64,000 nucleotides of DNA from Oceanococcus atlanticus. GTDB taxonomy: Bacteria > Pseudomonadota > Gammaproteobacteria > Nevskiales > Oceanococcaceae. The translations under genes were made by a program, and so were the position numbers. Shown one piece after another: positions 9,001-17,393 of the stretch (within the stretch, counting starts at the first letter, position 1; every line of letters begins with the position of its first letter). The notes under the pieces are model-generated. The model saw only the letters and a program-made list of their open reading frames with translations. It was not told the DNA's origin and ran no database searches. The stretch is from contig NZ_AQQV01000001.1 in the NCBI RefSeq assembly GCF_002088235.1, positions 372,001 to 436,000 on the forward strand. Direction: 5' to 3'.

Positions 9001-10053
9001 CTAGAACGTGGTGCCGGGGCCGATCTGTGCGTCAGCCGCAAACAAGGCCTGGGCCACACGCTGCTTGTGAAACAGGCGATCCCCCCAGAACGATTCCAGC
9101 GCCCAGGCGCGTTTCATGAACATCTGCAGATCGGCTTCCCAGGTGTAGCCCATGGCACCATGCGCCTGCATGGCATTGCGGGCGGCCAGCAGCGCCGCCT
9201 CTGCACAGGCCAAGCGGGCATGAGAGACCTTGGCTTCGAGCGTCGCATCGCCATGCTGCAAAGCATAGGCAGCCCGATGCAGCACCGGTCGCGCGAACTC
9301 GATCTTGACCGCGATATCGGCCATCTGATGCTTGATCGCCTGGAATGACCCGATCGGCTTGCCGAACTGCTTGCGCTGGGCCGAATAATCCACCCCCAGA
9401 TCGAGCATGCGCTGGGCCAGCCCGACCATCTGCGCCCCGACCGCCACCGCCGCACGGTTGACCGCCTGGGCCCAGATCGCTTTGCCGCTGGCGGCATCGC
9501 ACACCCGGGTGGCGTCACTGGGCGTCCAGTCGAGCTTGTACAGGCGACGCGACGCATCAATGCTGGGGTTCAATTCCAGTCCCACCTGATCCGGCGTGGC
9601 CGCATGCACTTCATCGTTGTGCCAGAGCAGAATCAGATCTGCGATCTGGGCGTCGTGCACCAGCGGGTTGAGCGGGTGCGAAATGGCCAGGCGCGCCTTG
9701 CCTTCACACATCCGCCCCAGCCATTCGCTCTTGAACGCCTCATCCTCCAGGGCCGCCACTATCCCGACCCCGACATAAGCGGCATCGGACAGCGAATCAG
9801 GAATGCCGTGATAACCCACTTCCTGCAGCAGCAGCACCCAGTCGAGGTCGCCCTGCTGAAGCCCGCCGTAGGCTTCGGGCACCGACAGTGCGGTCAGGCC
9901 CTGCTCGGTGATCTTCTGGCGCATCTCCGGCGAACGGCCCGAATCGGTGGTTTCCCAGTGCTCGCGCAGCACTTCGGGCGCGGCTTGCACAACGAGAAAA
10001 CTGCGCACCGCATCGCGGAATTGAACCTGTTGATCATCAAAAGAAAAATTCAT
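9001..10053 (-). CDS. Acyl-CoA dehydrogenase, small subunit type (second pair)
   Basis: This 350-residue acyl-CoA dehydrogenase-like protein starts MNFSFDDQQVQFRDAVRSFL and contains KQFGKPIGSFQAIKHQMADI and MQAHGAMGYTWEADLQMFMK. It is short in the central beta domain and lacks an evident catalytic Glu. These are traits of the beta subunit in sterol FadE heterotetramers. It starts 10 bases after the stop of the 388-residue dehydrogenase gene, which supports joint expression and assembly. FadE31/32/33-like roles in HIP degradation are possible, but the precise counterpart cannot be fixed by eye. Confidence 0.82.
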   Translation of the reverse strand: MNFSFDDQQVQFRDAVRSFLVVQAAPEVLREHWETTDSGRSPEMRQKITEQGLTALSVPEAYGGLQQGDLDWVLLLQEVGYHGIPDSLSDAAYVGVGIVAALEDEAFKSEWLGRMCEGKARLAISHPLNPLVHDAQIADLILLWHNDEVHAATPDQVGLELNPSIDASRRLYKLDWTPSDATRVCDAASGKAIWAQAVNRAAVAVGAQMVGLAQRMLDLGVDYSAQRKQFGKPIGSFQAIKHQMADIAVKIEFARPVLHRAAYALQHGDATLEAKVSHARLACAEAALLAARNAMQAHGAMGYTWEADLQMFMKRAWALESFWGDRLFHKQRVAQALFAADAQIGPGTTF

Positions 10054-10063
10054 GGCCAGCTCC

Positions 10064-11230
10064 TTACGCGCGAGGCATGCCGAGCATGCGTTCGGCGATG
10101 ATGTTGCGTTGAATTTCGTTGGTACCGGCGTAGATCGGCCCGGCCAGCGAGAACAGGAAGCCGTCCAGCCACTGAGCTATACCTTCGGCCTGCGGTGCAT
10201 GCGGCATCAGCTCGGCGCGCGCGCCGAGTATGCTCATGGCCGTCTCGTGCATCTTGACGTCCAGCTCCGACCAGAAAATCTTGTTGGTGCTGGCCTCAGC
10301 ACCGATCTTGGCGCCCTTGGCCAGACGCGACGCGGTGGCATAAGTGGCCAGGGTGTATGCCTCGGCATCCATCCAGCATTTCATCACCGCATCACGAATC
10401 GCGGGGTCGGCGTCGCAGCGTTCACGGTTGGCCTGATACAGGGCAACAAGATCAGCCGCGGTTTTCTGAAAACGCGCCGGCGAGCGCAGCATCAGGCCGC
10501 GCTCGAATCCGGCCGTGGCCATGGCAATGCGCCAACCTTCGCCCTCACCCCCAAGCAGATTGTTGGCCGGTACACGCACATTGTCGAAAAAGATTTCGGC
10601 AAAGCCCGGCAGGCCATTGAGCTGACGAATCGGACGCACCGTGATGCCCGGCAGATCCAGCGGCATGAGGATGAAGCTCAACCCATGATGGCGTGAGGAA
10701 CCCGATTCGCTGCGGAACAGGCCGAACAACCAGTCGGCATACACCGCACGGGTTGACCAGATCTTCTGGCCATTGATGACAAACTCATCGCCCTCGCGCC
10801 GCGCCGTACTGCGAATGGCCGCCATGTCCGAACCGGCGCCCGGCTCAGACCAACCCTGCGCCCAGGTGTCTTCGCTGGTCGCCATGCGCGGCAGAAAACG
10901 GGCCTTCTGTTCGGCTGTGCCGTATTCCATCAGGGTCGGCGCAAGCAGGAAGATTCCGTTTTGGTTGACCCGCCCTGGCGCACCGGCGCGCCAGTATTCT
11001 TCCTCGAAGATCAGCCACTCGATCAGATCGGCGCCCAGACCGCCCAGGTCCTTGGGCCAGGTCACTGCGCTGTAACCCTGGCTGGCCAGCTTGGCCTCCC
11101 ACTGACGGTGTGCGGCGAAGCCTTCTTCAGTGTCGAAGCTGGGCAACGGCGCGCTCGGCACATGGGTTTCAAGCCAGCAACGCACGGTGGCGCGAAACTG
11201 CTGTTGCTCTTGGGTGTAATTCAGATCCAT
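10064..11230 (-). CDS. Acyl-CoA dehydrogenase, large (Glu-bearing) subunit type (second pair)
   Basis: This 388-residue acyl-CoA dehydrogenase contains WAQGWSEPGAGSDMAA, KIWSTRAVYADW, a candidate helix-G Glu in GFERGLML, and IYAGTNEIQRNIIAERMLGMPR at the C-terminus. The MCAD-position Glu is replaced by Ala (IYAGT), so the base should be the helix-G Glu. Its ATG overlaps the stop of echA20 as TGATG, indicating translational coupling. It probably pairs with the 350-residue subunit encoded next. The substrate is inferred to be a steroid-derived CoA ester. Confidence 0.85.
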   Translation of the reverse strand: MDLNYTQEQQQFRATVRCWLETHVPSAPLPSFDTEEGFAAHRQWEAKLASQGYSAVTWPKDLGGLGADLIEWLIFEEEYWRAGAPGRVNQNGIFLLAPTLMEYGTAEQKARFLPRMATSEDTWAQGWSEPGAGSDMAAIRSTARREGDEFVINGQKIWSTRAVYADWLFGLFRSESGSSRHHGLSFILMPLDLPGITVRPIRQLNGLPGFAEIFFDNVRVPANNLLGGEGEGWRIAMATAGFERGLMLRSPARFQKTAADLVALYQANRERCDADPAIRDAVMKCWMDAEAYTLATYATASRLAKGAKIGAEASTNKIFWSELDVKMHETAMSILGARAELMPHAPQAEGIAQWLDGFLFSLAGPIYAGTNEIQRNIIAERMLGMPRA

Positions 11231-11985
11231 CAGTCGAAACTCGCTTCCCGTTTTTCCACGAAGGCCTTGCGTGTCTCCGCTGAATCCTTGCTGGTGTAAG
11301 CCTGCAGCGTGAAACCCTGCTCCCAGCGGTACTTGTCTTCCAGGTTGCCGTCCTCAATGCCGTTGAGGGATTCCTTGGCCAGGCGAATCATGGTGGTGCT
11401 CTTGGCCGCGATCTGTCGGCCAATCTCTAGCGCGGTCTCACGCAGCGCCTCCGGCGCCACTACCTTTTCAACCGCACCCAGACGGTAGGCTTCGGCCGCA
11501 TCAATCGGCTGGCCGGTGAAATACATCATGCGCACCTTCTGCACACCGAACAGGCGCTGCAAATGCGCCCCGCCGCCCATCGCGCCGCGGTCCACTTCCG
11601 GCACGCCGAAGCTGGCGTTGTCAGCCGCCACCACGATGTCAGCCGCGCCGGTGATGCCGATGCCACCACCGAGCACGAATCCGTGCACCGCAACGATCAC
11701 CGGCACCGGATTGCGGTGCACCGCTTCAAAGCTGCGGTAATTGCCGGCGTTGACATCAACGATGCGCTCCGGATGCGCGTTGAGCTCCTTGATGTCGACA
11801 CCGGCACAGAAGCCGCGCCCTTCGGCGCGGATCACGATCACGCGCACCCCATCGGTGGAACCCAGCCGCTCGATCTCGTCGGCCAGTGCATGCCAGCCCG
11901 CGCTGTCCAGCGCATTCACCGGCGGTTGATGGATGACCAGTTCGGCGATGCCCTGGTCTATGGAAGTCTGAAACGTTGAGCTCAT
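11230..11985 (-). CDS. echA20: EchA20-type ring-D hydrolase of the crotonase superfamily
   Basis: This 251-residue crotonase-fold protein has VIRAEGRGFCAGVDIKEL (first half of the oxyanion hole), VHGFVLGGGIGITGAADIVV and FGVPEVDRGAMGGGAHLQRL. It resembles mycobacterial EchA20 (Rv3550) in the GVDIKE, PEV.RGA.G and YR.EQGFT segments. EchA20 is reported to hydrolyse ring D of HIEC-CoA before IpdAB acts on ring C. The start at 11985 (MSSTFQTSIDQGIAELV) matches the family. It is the first gene of this minus-strand block and faces ompW across a 201-base intergenic region, so the block promoter should lie there. Confidence 0.87.
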   Translation of the reverse strand: MSSTFQTSIDQGIAELVIHQPPVNALDSAGWHALADEIERLGSTDGVRVIVIRAEGRGFCAGVDIKELNAHPERIVDVNAGNYRSFEAVHRNPVPVIVAVHGFVLGGGIGITGAADIVVAADNASFGVPEVDRGAMGGGAHLQRLFGVQKVRMMYFTGQPIDAAEAYRLGAVEKVVAPEALRETALEIGRQIAAKSTTMIRLAKESLNGIEDGNLEDKYRWEQGFTLQAYTSKDSAETRKAFVEKREASFD

Positions 11986-12186
11986 CCGCTGCCTGTGTTG
12001 TCGGGCGCGGAACAGACCCGCACCGTTTGTTTTTGATCGGCAAGCAGTATCAAAGATCAGGGCCCAGGCAGCTTCATCCTTTAGGGTGAGTGGTGGCACT
12101 TGATGTAGATCAATCCCGGGCTGGCAACCAAGCCTTAACTTGGCAATGCAGTTTTAACAACAAGGACGCAAGTCAAGGGATAAATC
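11986..12186. promoter_or_regulatory. Divergent promoter region between echA20 and ompW
   Basis: This 201-base gap lies between the first gene of the minus-strand steroid block and plus-strand ompW, so it must hold promoters for both. A short inverted repeat CCAAG-N6-CTTGG lies at 12128-12143. It could be an operator, but its half-sites are short and the spacing differs from the CAAG-N2-CTTG core known for KstR2. No sigma-70 boxes could be called with confidence. Confidence 0.35.
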
Positions 12187-12804
12187 ATGAGCAGCAAAGC
12201 AAAACAACTGGCCTGTGCGGTTGGGCTGTCGTTAGCGATCGCTCCGGCATTTGCCGGTGAGGCCGGCGATATGATCATTCGTGCTGGTCTGGCCAGCGTA
12301 AACCCGGCCAGCGACAACGGGCCAACGGTGACGGTCGACAATGCCACCGGTCTGGGCATTTCGCTGACCTACATGGTCAGCCCATCGGTTGGCGTGGAAC
12401 TGTTGGGCGCATCGCCTTTCGAGCACGACATCAAGCTGGCCAGTAACGACACCCGCATCGGCAAGACCAGCCACCTGCCTCCGACCCTGCTGCTGAACTA
12501 CCACTTTCCGGTCAGCGGCCCCATTTCCGCCTACCTGGGTGCCGGCATCAATCACACCGTGTTCTTTGAGGAAGAGATCAACCCGGCTGTGGCCCAGAAT
12601 ATCGAACTGGATGCTTCTACCGGCTTGGCCCTGCAGTTCGGCACCAACTTCCAGCTCACCCAAGCATGGGGGGTCAGTCTGGCCTGGTGGCACATCGACA
12701 TCGACACCGACGCCACACTTACAGCAGCCGATGGCAATCGTTCGAAAATCCCGGTCGAAATCGACCCTTGGGTCGTGATGGTGGGCGGCTCCTACCGCTT
12801 TTGA
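12187..12804 (+). CDS. ompW: OmpW family outer-membrane protein
   Basis: This 205-residue protein has a signal peptide (cleavage near PAFA-GEAGD) followed by an eight-stranded barrel pattern. OmpW hallmarks are GDMIIRAGLASVNP at the start, GLGISLTYM, SHLPPTLLLNYHF in the middle and a C-terminal VMVGGSYRF ending in Phe. OmpW-type barrels take up small hydrophobic molecules laterally. Because the gene is divergent from the steroid block, a role in hydrophobic substrate entry is attractive but only inferred. Confidence 0.9.
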   Translation: MSSKAKQLACAVGLSLAIAPAFAGEAGDMIIRAGLASVNPASDNGPTVTVDNATGLGISLTYMVSPSVGVELLGASPFEHDIKLASNDTRIGKTSHLPPTLLLNYHFPVSGPISAYLGAGINHTVFFEEEINPAVAQNIELDASTGLALQFGTNFQLTQAWGVSLAWWHIDIDTDATLTAADGNRSKIPVEIDPWVVMVGGSYRF

Positions 12805-12860
12805 GCGCGCACGTGCGGCGCGCTAGCGGCGCTGCATGAGGCCCGCTGTTGTTTAAGCAT

Positions 12861-12887
12861 AAAAAAGGGGCACCGCGTTGGTGCCCC
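12861..12887 (-). terminator. Rho-independent terminator of csbD
   Basis: GGGGCACC (12867-12874) pairs with GGTGCCCC (12880-12887) around a 5-base loop. On the minus strand the stem is followed by six T residues (12866-12861), just after the csbD stop at 12911. Confidence 0.85.
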
Positions 12888-12910
12888 TCGGCGTATTTAG
12901 CCGCAAGTGA

Positions 12911-13135
12911 TCAAGCTGTGCTGTTGAGCTTGTCTTTGGCCTTGCGCATGAAGTTTGAAGCCTGTTCTTCGGCTTTGTCGCGGGCAATGCCGTACTTTTC
13001 CTGAATCTTGCCGACCAGGTTCTGCCAGTCGCCTTTCACACCTTCGACATCATCTTCGGTGAGTTCGGCCCAGTGGCTGCGGATATTGCCTTTCAACTGT
13101 TTCCAGTTGCCTTTCAAAGTGTCCGAGTTACTCAT
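12911..13135 (-). CDS. csbD: CsbD family stress protein
   Basis: This 74-residue protein has the CsbD-like sequence: SDTLKGNWKQLKGNIRSHWA, then ELTEDDVEGVKGDWQNLVGKIQEKYG and a C-terminal helix. CsbD proteins are small, acidic and helical, and are induced by general stress; their molecular role is unknown. A good AGGAG lies upstream of the ATG at 13135. It forms a likely stress cluster with the 54-residue protein and DUF1328 gene upstream, and is followed by a terminator. Confidence 0.92.
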   Translation of the reverse strand: MSNSDTLKGNWKQLKGNIRSHWAELTEDDVEGVKGDWQNLVGKIQEKYGIARDKAEEQASNFMRKAKDKLNSTA

Positions 13136-13168
13136 GCTTGCTCTCCTTGATTGAATGTGGATGGGGAA

Positions 13169-13333
13169 TTACTGCGTGGTCGCGTCGTCAAACTCGTCCT
13201 GCACTTCCTCCACGCCCTCGTCAAACGAGTCGCCAATCTGCTCGCCGGTGGACGGTTCATCCATCAGGGCATAGAGGCCGGCGCCACCCAGTGCGATCAG
13301 GGCGCCAATGATCAGAGCCTTGGTTGTACTCAT
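13169..13333 (-). CDS. Small acidic single-TM protein (54 residues), unknown function
   Basis: The ATG at 13333 follows a strong AAGGAG site, and the frame ends with TAA at 13169. The protein has a membrane segment at about residues 6-23 (ALIIGALIALGGAGLYALM) and an acidic tail (DSFDEGVEEVQDEFDD). Its position between csbD and a DUF1328 gene on the same strand suggests stress-related expression. I do not recognise a family. The good ribosome site, the coherent membrane-plus-acidic-tail composition and the conserved company make it a likely real gene despite its size. Confidence 0.7.
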   Translation of the reverse strand: MSTTKALIIGALIALGGAGLYALMDEPSTGEQIGDSFDEGVEEVQDEFDDATTQ

Positions 13334-13382
13334 GAGATTTCTCCTTGCTTATGGTGAGAATTTCGAATTGATCGTGTGTGCG

Positions 13383-13559
13383 CTAAACCGGCGGCTTGCG
13401 CCCGCTCAAGGCATTGGTAATTGCGAACACAACAAACAGCGCAAGAAATACAAAGAACAGCAGTTGCGCAATGTCAGTCGCTGCCGTGGCAATTCCACCA
13501 AAGCCGAAAATGGCGGCAATGATGGCGATCACGAAAAACATGATTGCGAGTCGTAACAT
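13383..13559 (-). CDS. DUF1328 (YtjA-like) small membrane protein
   Basis: This 58-residue protein starts [20 protein letters not shown] and has [19 protein letters not shown] and a second membrane segment, matching DUF1328/YtjA proteins in length and sequence. Members are small two-TM inner-membrane proteins often found with CsbD genes; their function is unknown. The ATG is at 13559 and the TAG at 13383. Confidence 0.88.
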   Translation of the reverse strand: MLRLAIMFFVIAIIAAIFGFGGIATAATDIAQLLFFVFLALFVVFAITNALSGRKPPV

Positions 13560-13842
13560 GCGATGTCCTTGGCTTGAACTCGACAGGATTGGCGCAATCG
13601 GCGTGCCAGAACATCCAGAGGTTTATATTTTTATATTTAAATCAATTGCTTAAAGGTCTGTTTTTCAAACAAGCTTCAGTTTTTGAAGACCAACAAAGCA
13701 AAAACGGATCGGGGAACAGCGAAACTGTTGGTGATCGCAGACAGTGCCGGTTTAGCCAACCAGGCAACCCAAACCAATTCAGAAAAACATCGTATTTTCA
13801 GCCACTTGAACCCTGTCGCAAATCACCGACACGGCAGCAGGA
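13560..13842. other. AT-rich gap between cls and the DUF1328/csbD cluster
   Basis: This 283-base gap is noticeably AT-richer than its surroundings, especially 13621-13700 (poly-T/A tracts). It is the upstream region of the minus-strand DUF1328-csbD genes and lies downstream of the cardiolipin synthase stop. It probably holds the stress-cluster promoter. No coding sequence, clear -35/-10 pair or strong hairpin was identified. Confidence 0.4.
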
Positions 13843-15303
13843 CTAGAGATAGGGCTGAGCGAGACCGGCGATTGCGTTTCTGAGTCGCAGCGCCAGCGGC
13901 TGCGCCCGAAGCTGCTCAAGCGTGATCCGCTCAGCCTTGGCGAATTGCTCATCGGCATGCTGCTGAAGGCGTTTCACAACATCCGCATCGTAAATTTCAA
14001 CCATGAGTTCGAAGTTCAGATGCAGACTTCTTGGGTCGATGTTGGTCGAACCGACCATCGCGTAATACTCATCGACCAGAAACAACTTGCTGTGCAGAAA
14101 TGGCTCGCCGATGGCGTAGATCTCCAGCCCCGCCTGCACAAGGTCTGGCAGGTAATGGCGGCAGGCCCAGTCCACCACGCCATAGTTGCTGCGACTGGGA
14201 ATTAACACACGCACCCGGACACCCCGCAGAGCGGCCACGCGCAAGGCGCCGATGAGCGGCTCGGTGGGTAGAAAATACGGACTGAACAGGGTCAGCGACG
14301 TTCTCGCCTGACTCGCGGCAGCGGTCATGAGTAGCAGTATCTGATCATCCGCGTGATCAGGCCCATCCGGAATGACACGGCACGCGGTCTGCCCATCCTG
14401 GCGCGGGGTCTCCATCAAGGTGATGTCATTTTTCTTCTGTGCCGTGAACGCCCAGTCCTCGGCAAACACGGCCAGAAGCTGATTCACCACCGCGCCGGTG
14501 AAGCGAAAATGATCATCGTTGGAGGGCTGATGATCAGTGCTGCGGCAGTTCTTCTGCGTGATGTTGATACCGCCCGCAAAACCCTGCGTTTTGTCGACGA
14601 TCAGAATTTTTCTGTGATTGCGAAGATTGAGGTGAACAATGGGTGGCCACAGCGTTGGCGGCAGAAAGTGCAGCGCAGGTACGCCCTGCTGCTGCAAGGC
14701 CGTGATCACGCTCGACTGGCTGATGACCCGGTCGCCGATGCAATCGACCAGCACACGGACATCCACGCCACGCTCTTTTGCGGCGACCAACAAGGCCACG
14801 AACTCTTTGCCGATACCGCCAAGATCAAAGGTGTAGGAGGCGATGTAGATACTCTGCCTGGCGTTACGCAGCGCTTCCATCATCACCGGAAACAGCTGCT
14901 CTCCGGTGTGGAAATGCTCGACCGTGTTGCCCCCGGTCAGAGGCAGCCCACTCAGTTTTTTCCCCGCGCGGGCCATGCTTTGCCAGGCCTGTGGCAACGC
15001 CTGCACCAGCGCTTCATCATCCTGCTGGGTGAGGGCGTTGTGTTGCCTGGCATGACCGCGATTGAAGCGCTGGGCGCGACGGTGAATACGGTTCACACCG
15101 AAAATGCCGTACACAATGATGCCTAGCAACGGCACACCGGCGATCACCAGCAACCAGCCGAAGCTGGCCTGCGGCAAGCGCTTGGTCAGCAACACGTGCG
15201 CCATGGCAAGCGGCGCCAGCCCGAGGTGGATTAGCCACACCAGCGACCACGAAAAACGCAGCGCCGAGAGCGTGTCGATCAGCTCAGCCACCGTCGACAC
15301 CAT
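13843..15303 (-). CDS. cls: Cardiolipin synthase (phospholipase D superfamily)
   Basis: The protein has about 486 residues: two N-terminal membrane segments (LVWLIHLGLAPLAMAHVLL and WLLVIAGVPLLGIIVYGIFG) and two HKD motifs, NHRKILIVD and HSKLFLVDEYYAMVGSTN. This is the standard layout of bacterial cardiolipin synthase, which condenses phosphatidylglycerol at the inner membrane. The start is uncertain: 15303 (MVSTVAELID) or 15330 (MRQSNGF) are both possible and neither has a strong ribosome site. It lies between the stress cluster and the subtilisin-like gene; membrane remodelling under stress would be a fitting context. Confidence 0.88.
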   Translation of the reverse strand: MVSTVAELIDTLSALRFSWSLVWLIHLGLAPLAMAHVLLTKRLPQASFGWLLVIAGVPLLGIIVYGIFGVNRIHRRAQRFNRGHARQHNALTQQDDEALVQALPQAWQSMARAGKKLSGLPLTGGNTVEHFHTGEQLFPVMMEALRNARQSIYIASYTFDLGGIGKEFVALLVAAKERGVDVRVLVDCIGDRVISQSSVITALQQQGVPALHFLPPTLWPPIVHLNLRNHRKILIVDKTQGFAGGINITQKNCRSTDHQPSNDDHFRFTGAVVNQLLAVFAEDWAFTAQKKNDITLMETPRQDGQTACRVIPDGPDHADDQILLLMTAAASQARTSLTLFSPYFLPTEPLIGALRVAALRGVRVRVLIPSRSNYGVVDWACRHYLPDLVQAGLEIYAIGEPFLHSKLFLVDEYYAMVGSTNIDPRSLHLNFELMVEIYDADVVKRLQQHADEQFAKAERITLEQLRAQPLALRLRNAIAGLAQPYL

Positions 15304-15407
15304 GCAACGGAAGCCGTTGCTTTGGCGCATCAAGGCGGCAGCAGATGGGCATCAGGCGGATGTTCACGATGGCTACTATAGCGCGTCGGATCGCCCGACA
15401 CGGGGGC

Positions 15408-15439
15408 AAAAAAAAGCCGAAGGTGTTGCCACCTTCGGC
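15408..15439 (-). terminator. Rho-independent terminator of the subtilisin-like gene
   Basis: GCCGAAGGTG (15416-15425) pairs with CACCTTCGGC (15430-15439) around a 4-base loop. On the minus strand it is followed by eight T residues (15415-15408), about 50 bases after the protease stop. Confidence 0.9.
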
Positions 15440-15486
15440 CCGGGCTCCCACCCTCCCCCTTTAATTTTTCAGCGCTGCTCCCGTGC

Positions 15487-17307
15487 CTAGAACGGCAGCA
15501 TCGACTCGCAGTAGATGAACGGGTCTTCATCCAGCGCCGGCGGCGGCGCATCGCCACCCAGCACGTCGGGCAGGGTTGCAGCGATGTTGTCCCAATAGAG
15601 TTTGCGCACCGCGATAACTTCCGTCTGGAACTCGCAGAAGCCGAGTGCTTTCTCACGCGCATCGCCGGGGTAACCCAGATGCGCCAGCGCGGCACTCACC
15701 ACACCTTTTTCGGGATCGGCGGTCAAGTCGCCCCAACCCACCTGCAGCCACGGCGCCAACGGGTTGATCGGAATCCCAACGATGTCGGTCACCCCGGACA
15801 CCGGGTCGTAGGCGAGTGAATCAGGTACGAATGCAGCCTGCTCCAACGCTCGGCGCAACAGCCAGTTGCTGATACTCAGGCCTTCACTTGCAACCATCAC
15901 GGCCTGGCCTTGATGCTCGCGAATCCCACCTTTGTGGGCACTCAGGCGACGGGCATCAAGGAGCACACGCGAGGCCACACCGGCCGCACGCGGGGTGGAG
16001 AAACTGGTGCCACCGACGTTGCTGTAGCAGTCTTCGGCATCATGACAATACGGCAGGTCCTGGGTGAAATCCGACAGGAAATCCGGGAACAGCCCGGACA
16101 GGGCGGCGCGCCCCTCTGAGGTGCCTTCTTCAACCCCTGAGACACCGATACTCCACCACGGTCCGGCACCGGCACGCAGCGGCGTCAGGCCCGGGCCGTT
16201 ACCACCTGAACTGAAATGCAGCTTGCCCATCTCAACCACAGCCGGATAGCTGTTGTGGAAGGTGCGCCATTCCGGCAACGGGAAACCGGTGTTGGGAATG
16301 GAAACGCCGTAGCTGGTCGTCAGGATGTCGACCGCCGGATGCAAGAAAGCGAAATCATGGGCCACATCGCTACCCAGCGCACCTTCGGTTTCGACGAACA
16401 GAATCACCGCCTCCGGGTTGGCCAACAACACGGCGGCCGAAGTTCCAACACCGTGCGCGGACTTGTCGGTCGAGGGCGCCAGCGGTGCCAGTTCGCCGCC
16501 GGCATAGGAGATGAACACCACATTGGTGCCCTTGACCCAGTAGGTCTCGCCCCGCTTGACCGAAGCCCAGATGGCCGCATCCGCTTCAACATCGGCCTGC
16601 AGGTTGCCACTGCGGGTCAGCTCCAGAATGTTCTCGTCACGCACACCGAGTTCCTGCAGCACCGCAGGGGTCACCGCGCTGGGGGCGGCATCTGCGTAAA
16701 TCGCGCTGCCGGCATAGTAGAACTCGTGATACGGGTTGATGGCTGAATCGATCACGCTGACGATGACGCGGGTATCCGGCGCCAGCGCTGGACCGGGCAC
16801 ATCGTCATCGTTAGCCACGTTATCGCCGGCCAGACAGCCACCCGGTGTGGTGCACTCAAGCGTGGCCTTGCCTGTGAACGGGGTCTGCACGCCGGCAAAG
16901 TTGTTGACCCGGGCAATGTACTCGCCGCTCACCGGTGAGGCGATCACCGCGGTTTCGGAGGCATCGCCACTTTGCAGATTGAACGCACCCGAGGAGCCTT
17001 CCACCGCACCATCCGGATTGACGATTTCCAGATCCAGATCTTCAGCTGCAACATCCCACTCAACCCGGACGGTCAGCGTATCGAACTGACACCCCGGCGG
17101 CACCGCCACCGGCTGATCCGCAGCATCGCCCGGCAGGCCGGCAGAGCCTTCCCACTCGGCCAGCAGCATGCTTTCGCCTTCGCCAAGGCAGACATCACCA
17201 GCGCGGACAACAAAACCGGACGTCGCGTCAGGACCAACACGACCACCTTGCTGACATGCTGACAATACGACAGCGCTCGTCAGCACAACGAGAGGTAAAC
17301 GGGGCAT
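15487..17307 (-). CDS. Subtilisin-like (S8) serine protease, predicted lipoprotein
   Basis: This 606-residue protein begins MPRLPLVVLTSAVVLSACQQ, a lipoprotein signal with lipobox LSAC. A beta-rich N-terminal domain (about 50-150) resembles bacterial pre-peptidase domains. The S8 triad can be followed: Asp in VIVSVIDSAINPYHE, His in SAHGVGTSAAV and Ser in GGTSFSTPRAAG. It is therefore probably an active protease anchored in the envelope. The spacing is long (Asp near 190, Ser near 440) and the DSAI sequence is not the usual DTGI. It is a single gene with its own terminator; the substrate is unknown. Confidence 0.85.
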   Translation of the reverse strand: MPRLPLVVLTSAVVLSACQQGGRVGPDATSGFVVRAGDVCLGEGESMLLAEWEGSAGLPGDAADQPVAVPPGCQFDTLTVRVEWDVAAEDLDLEIVNPDGAVEGSSGAFNLQSGDASETAVIASPVSGEYIARVNNFAGVQTPFTGKATLECTTPGGCLAGDNVANDDDVPGPALAPDTRVIVSVIDSAINPYHEFYYAGSAIYADAAPSAVTPAVLQELGVRDENILELTRSGNLQADVEADAAIWASVKRGETYWVKGTNVVFISYAGGELAPLAPSTDKSAHGVGTSAAVLLANPEAVILFVETEGALGSDVAHDFAFLHPAVDILTTSYGVSIPNTGFPLPEWRTFHNSYPAVVEMGKLHFSSGGNGPGLTPLRAGAGPWWSIGVSGVEEGTSEGRAALSGLFPDFLSDFTQDLPYCHDAEDCYSNVGGTSFSTPRAAGVASRVLLDARRLSAHKGGIREHQGQAVMVASEGLSISNWLLRRALEQAAFVPDSLAYDPVSGVTDIVGIPINPLAPWLQVGWGDLTADPEKGVVSAALAHLGYPGDAREKALGFCEFQTEVIAVRKLYWDNIAATLPDVLGGDAPPPALDEDPFIYCESMLPF

Positions 17308-17393
17308 GGATTCTTCCAATCAGATAACAGCGTCTGGCTGCTATAACGATCAGACGGCGAAAAAGTTTCCCTGCCCGCGAATCTCGCGCTGAG

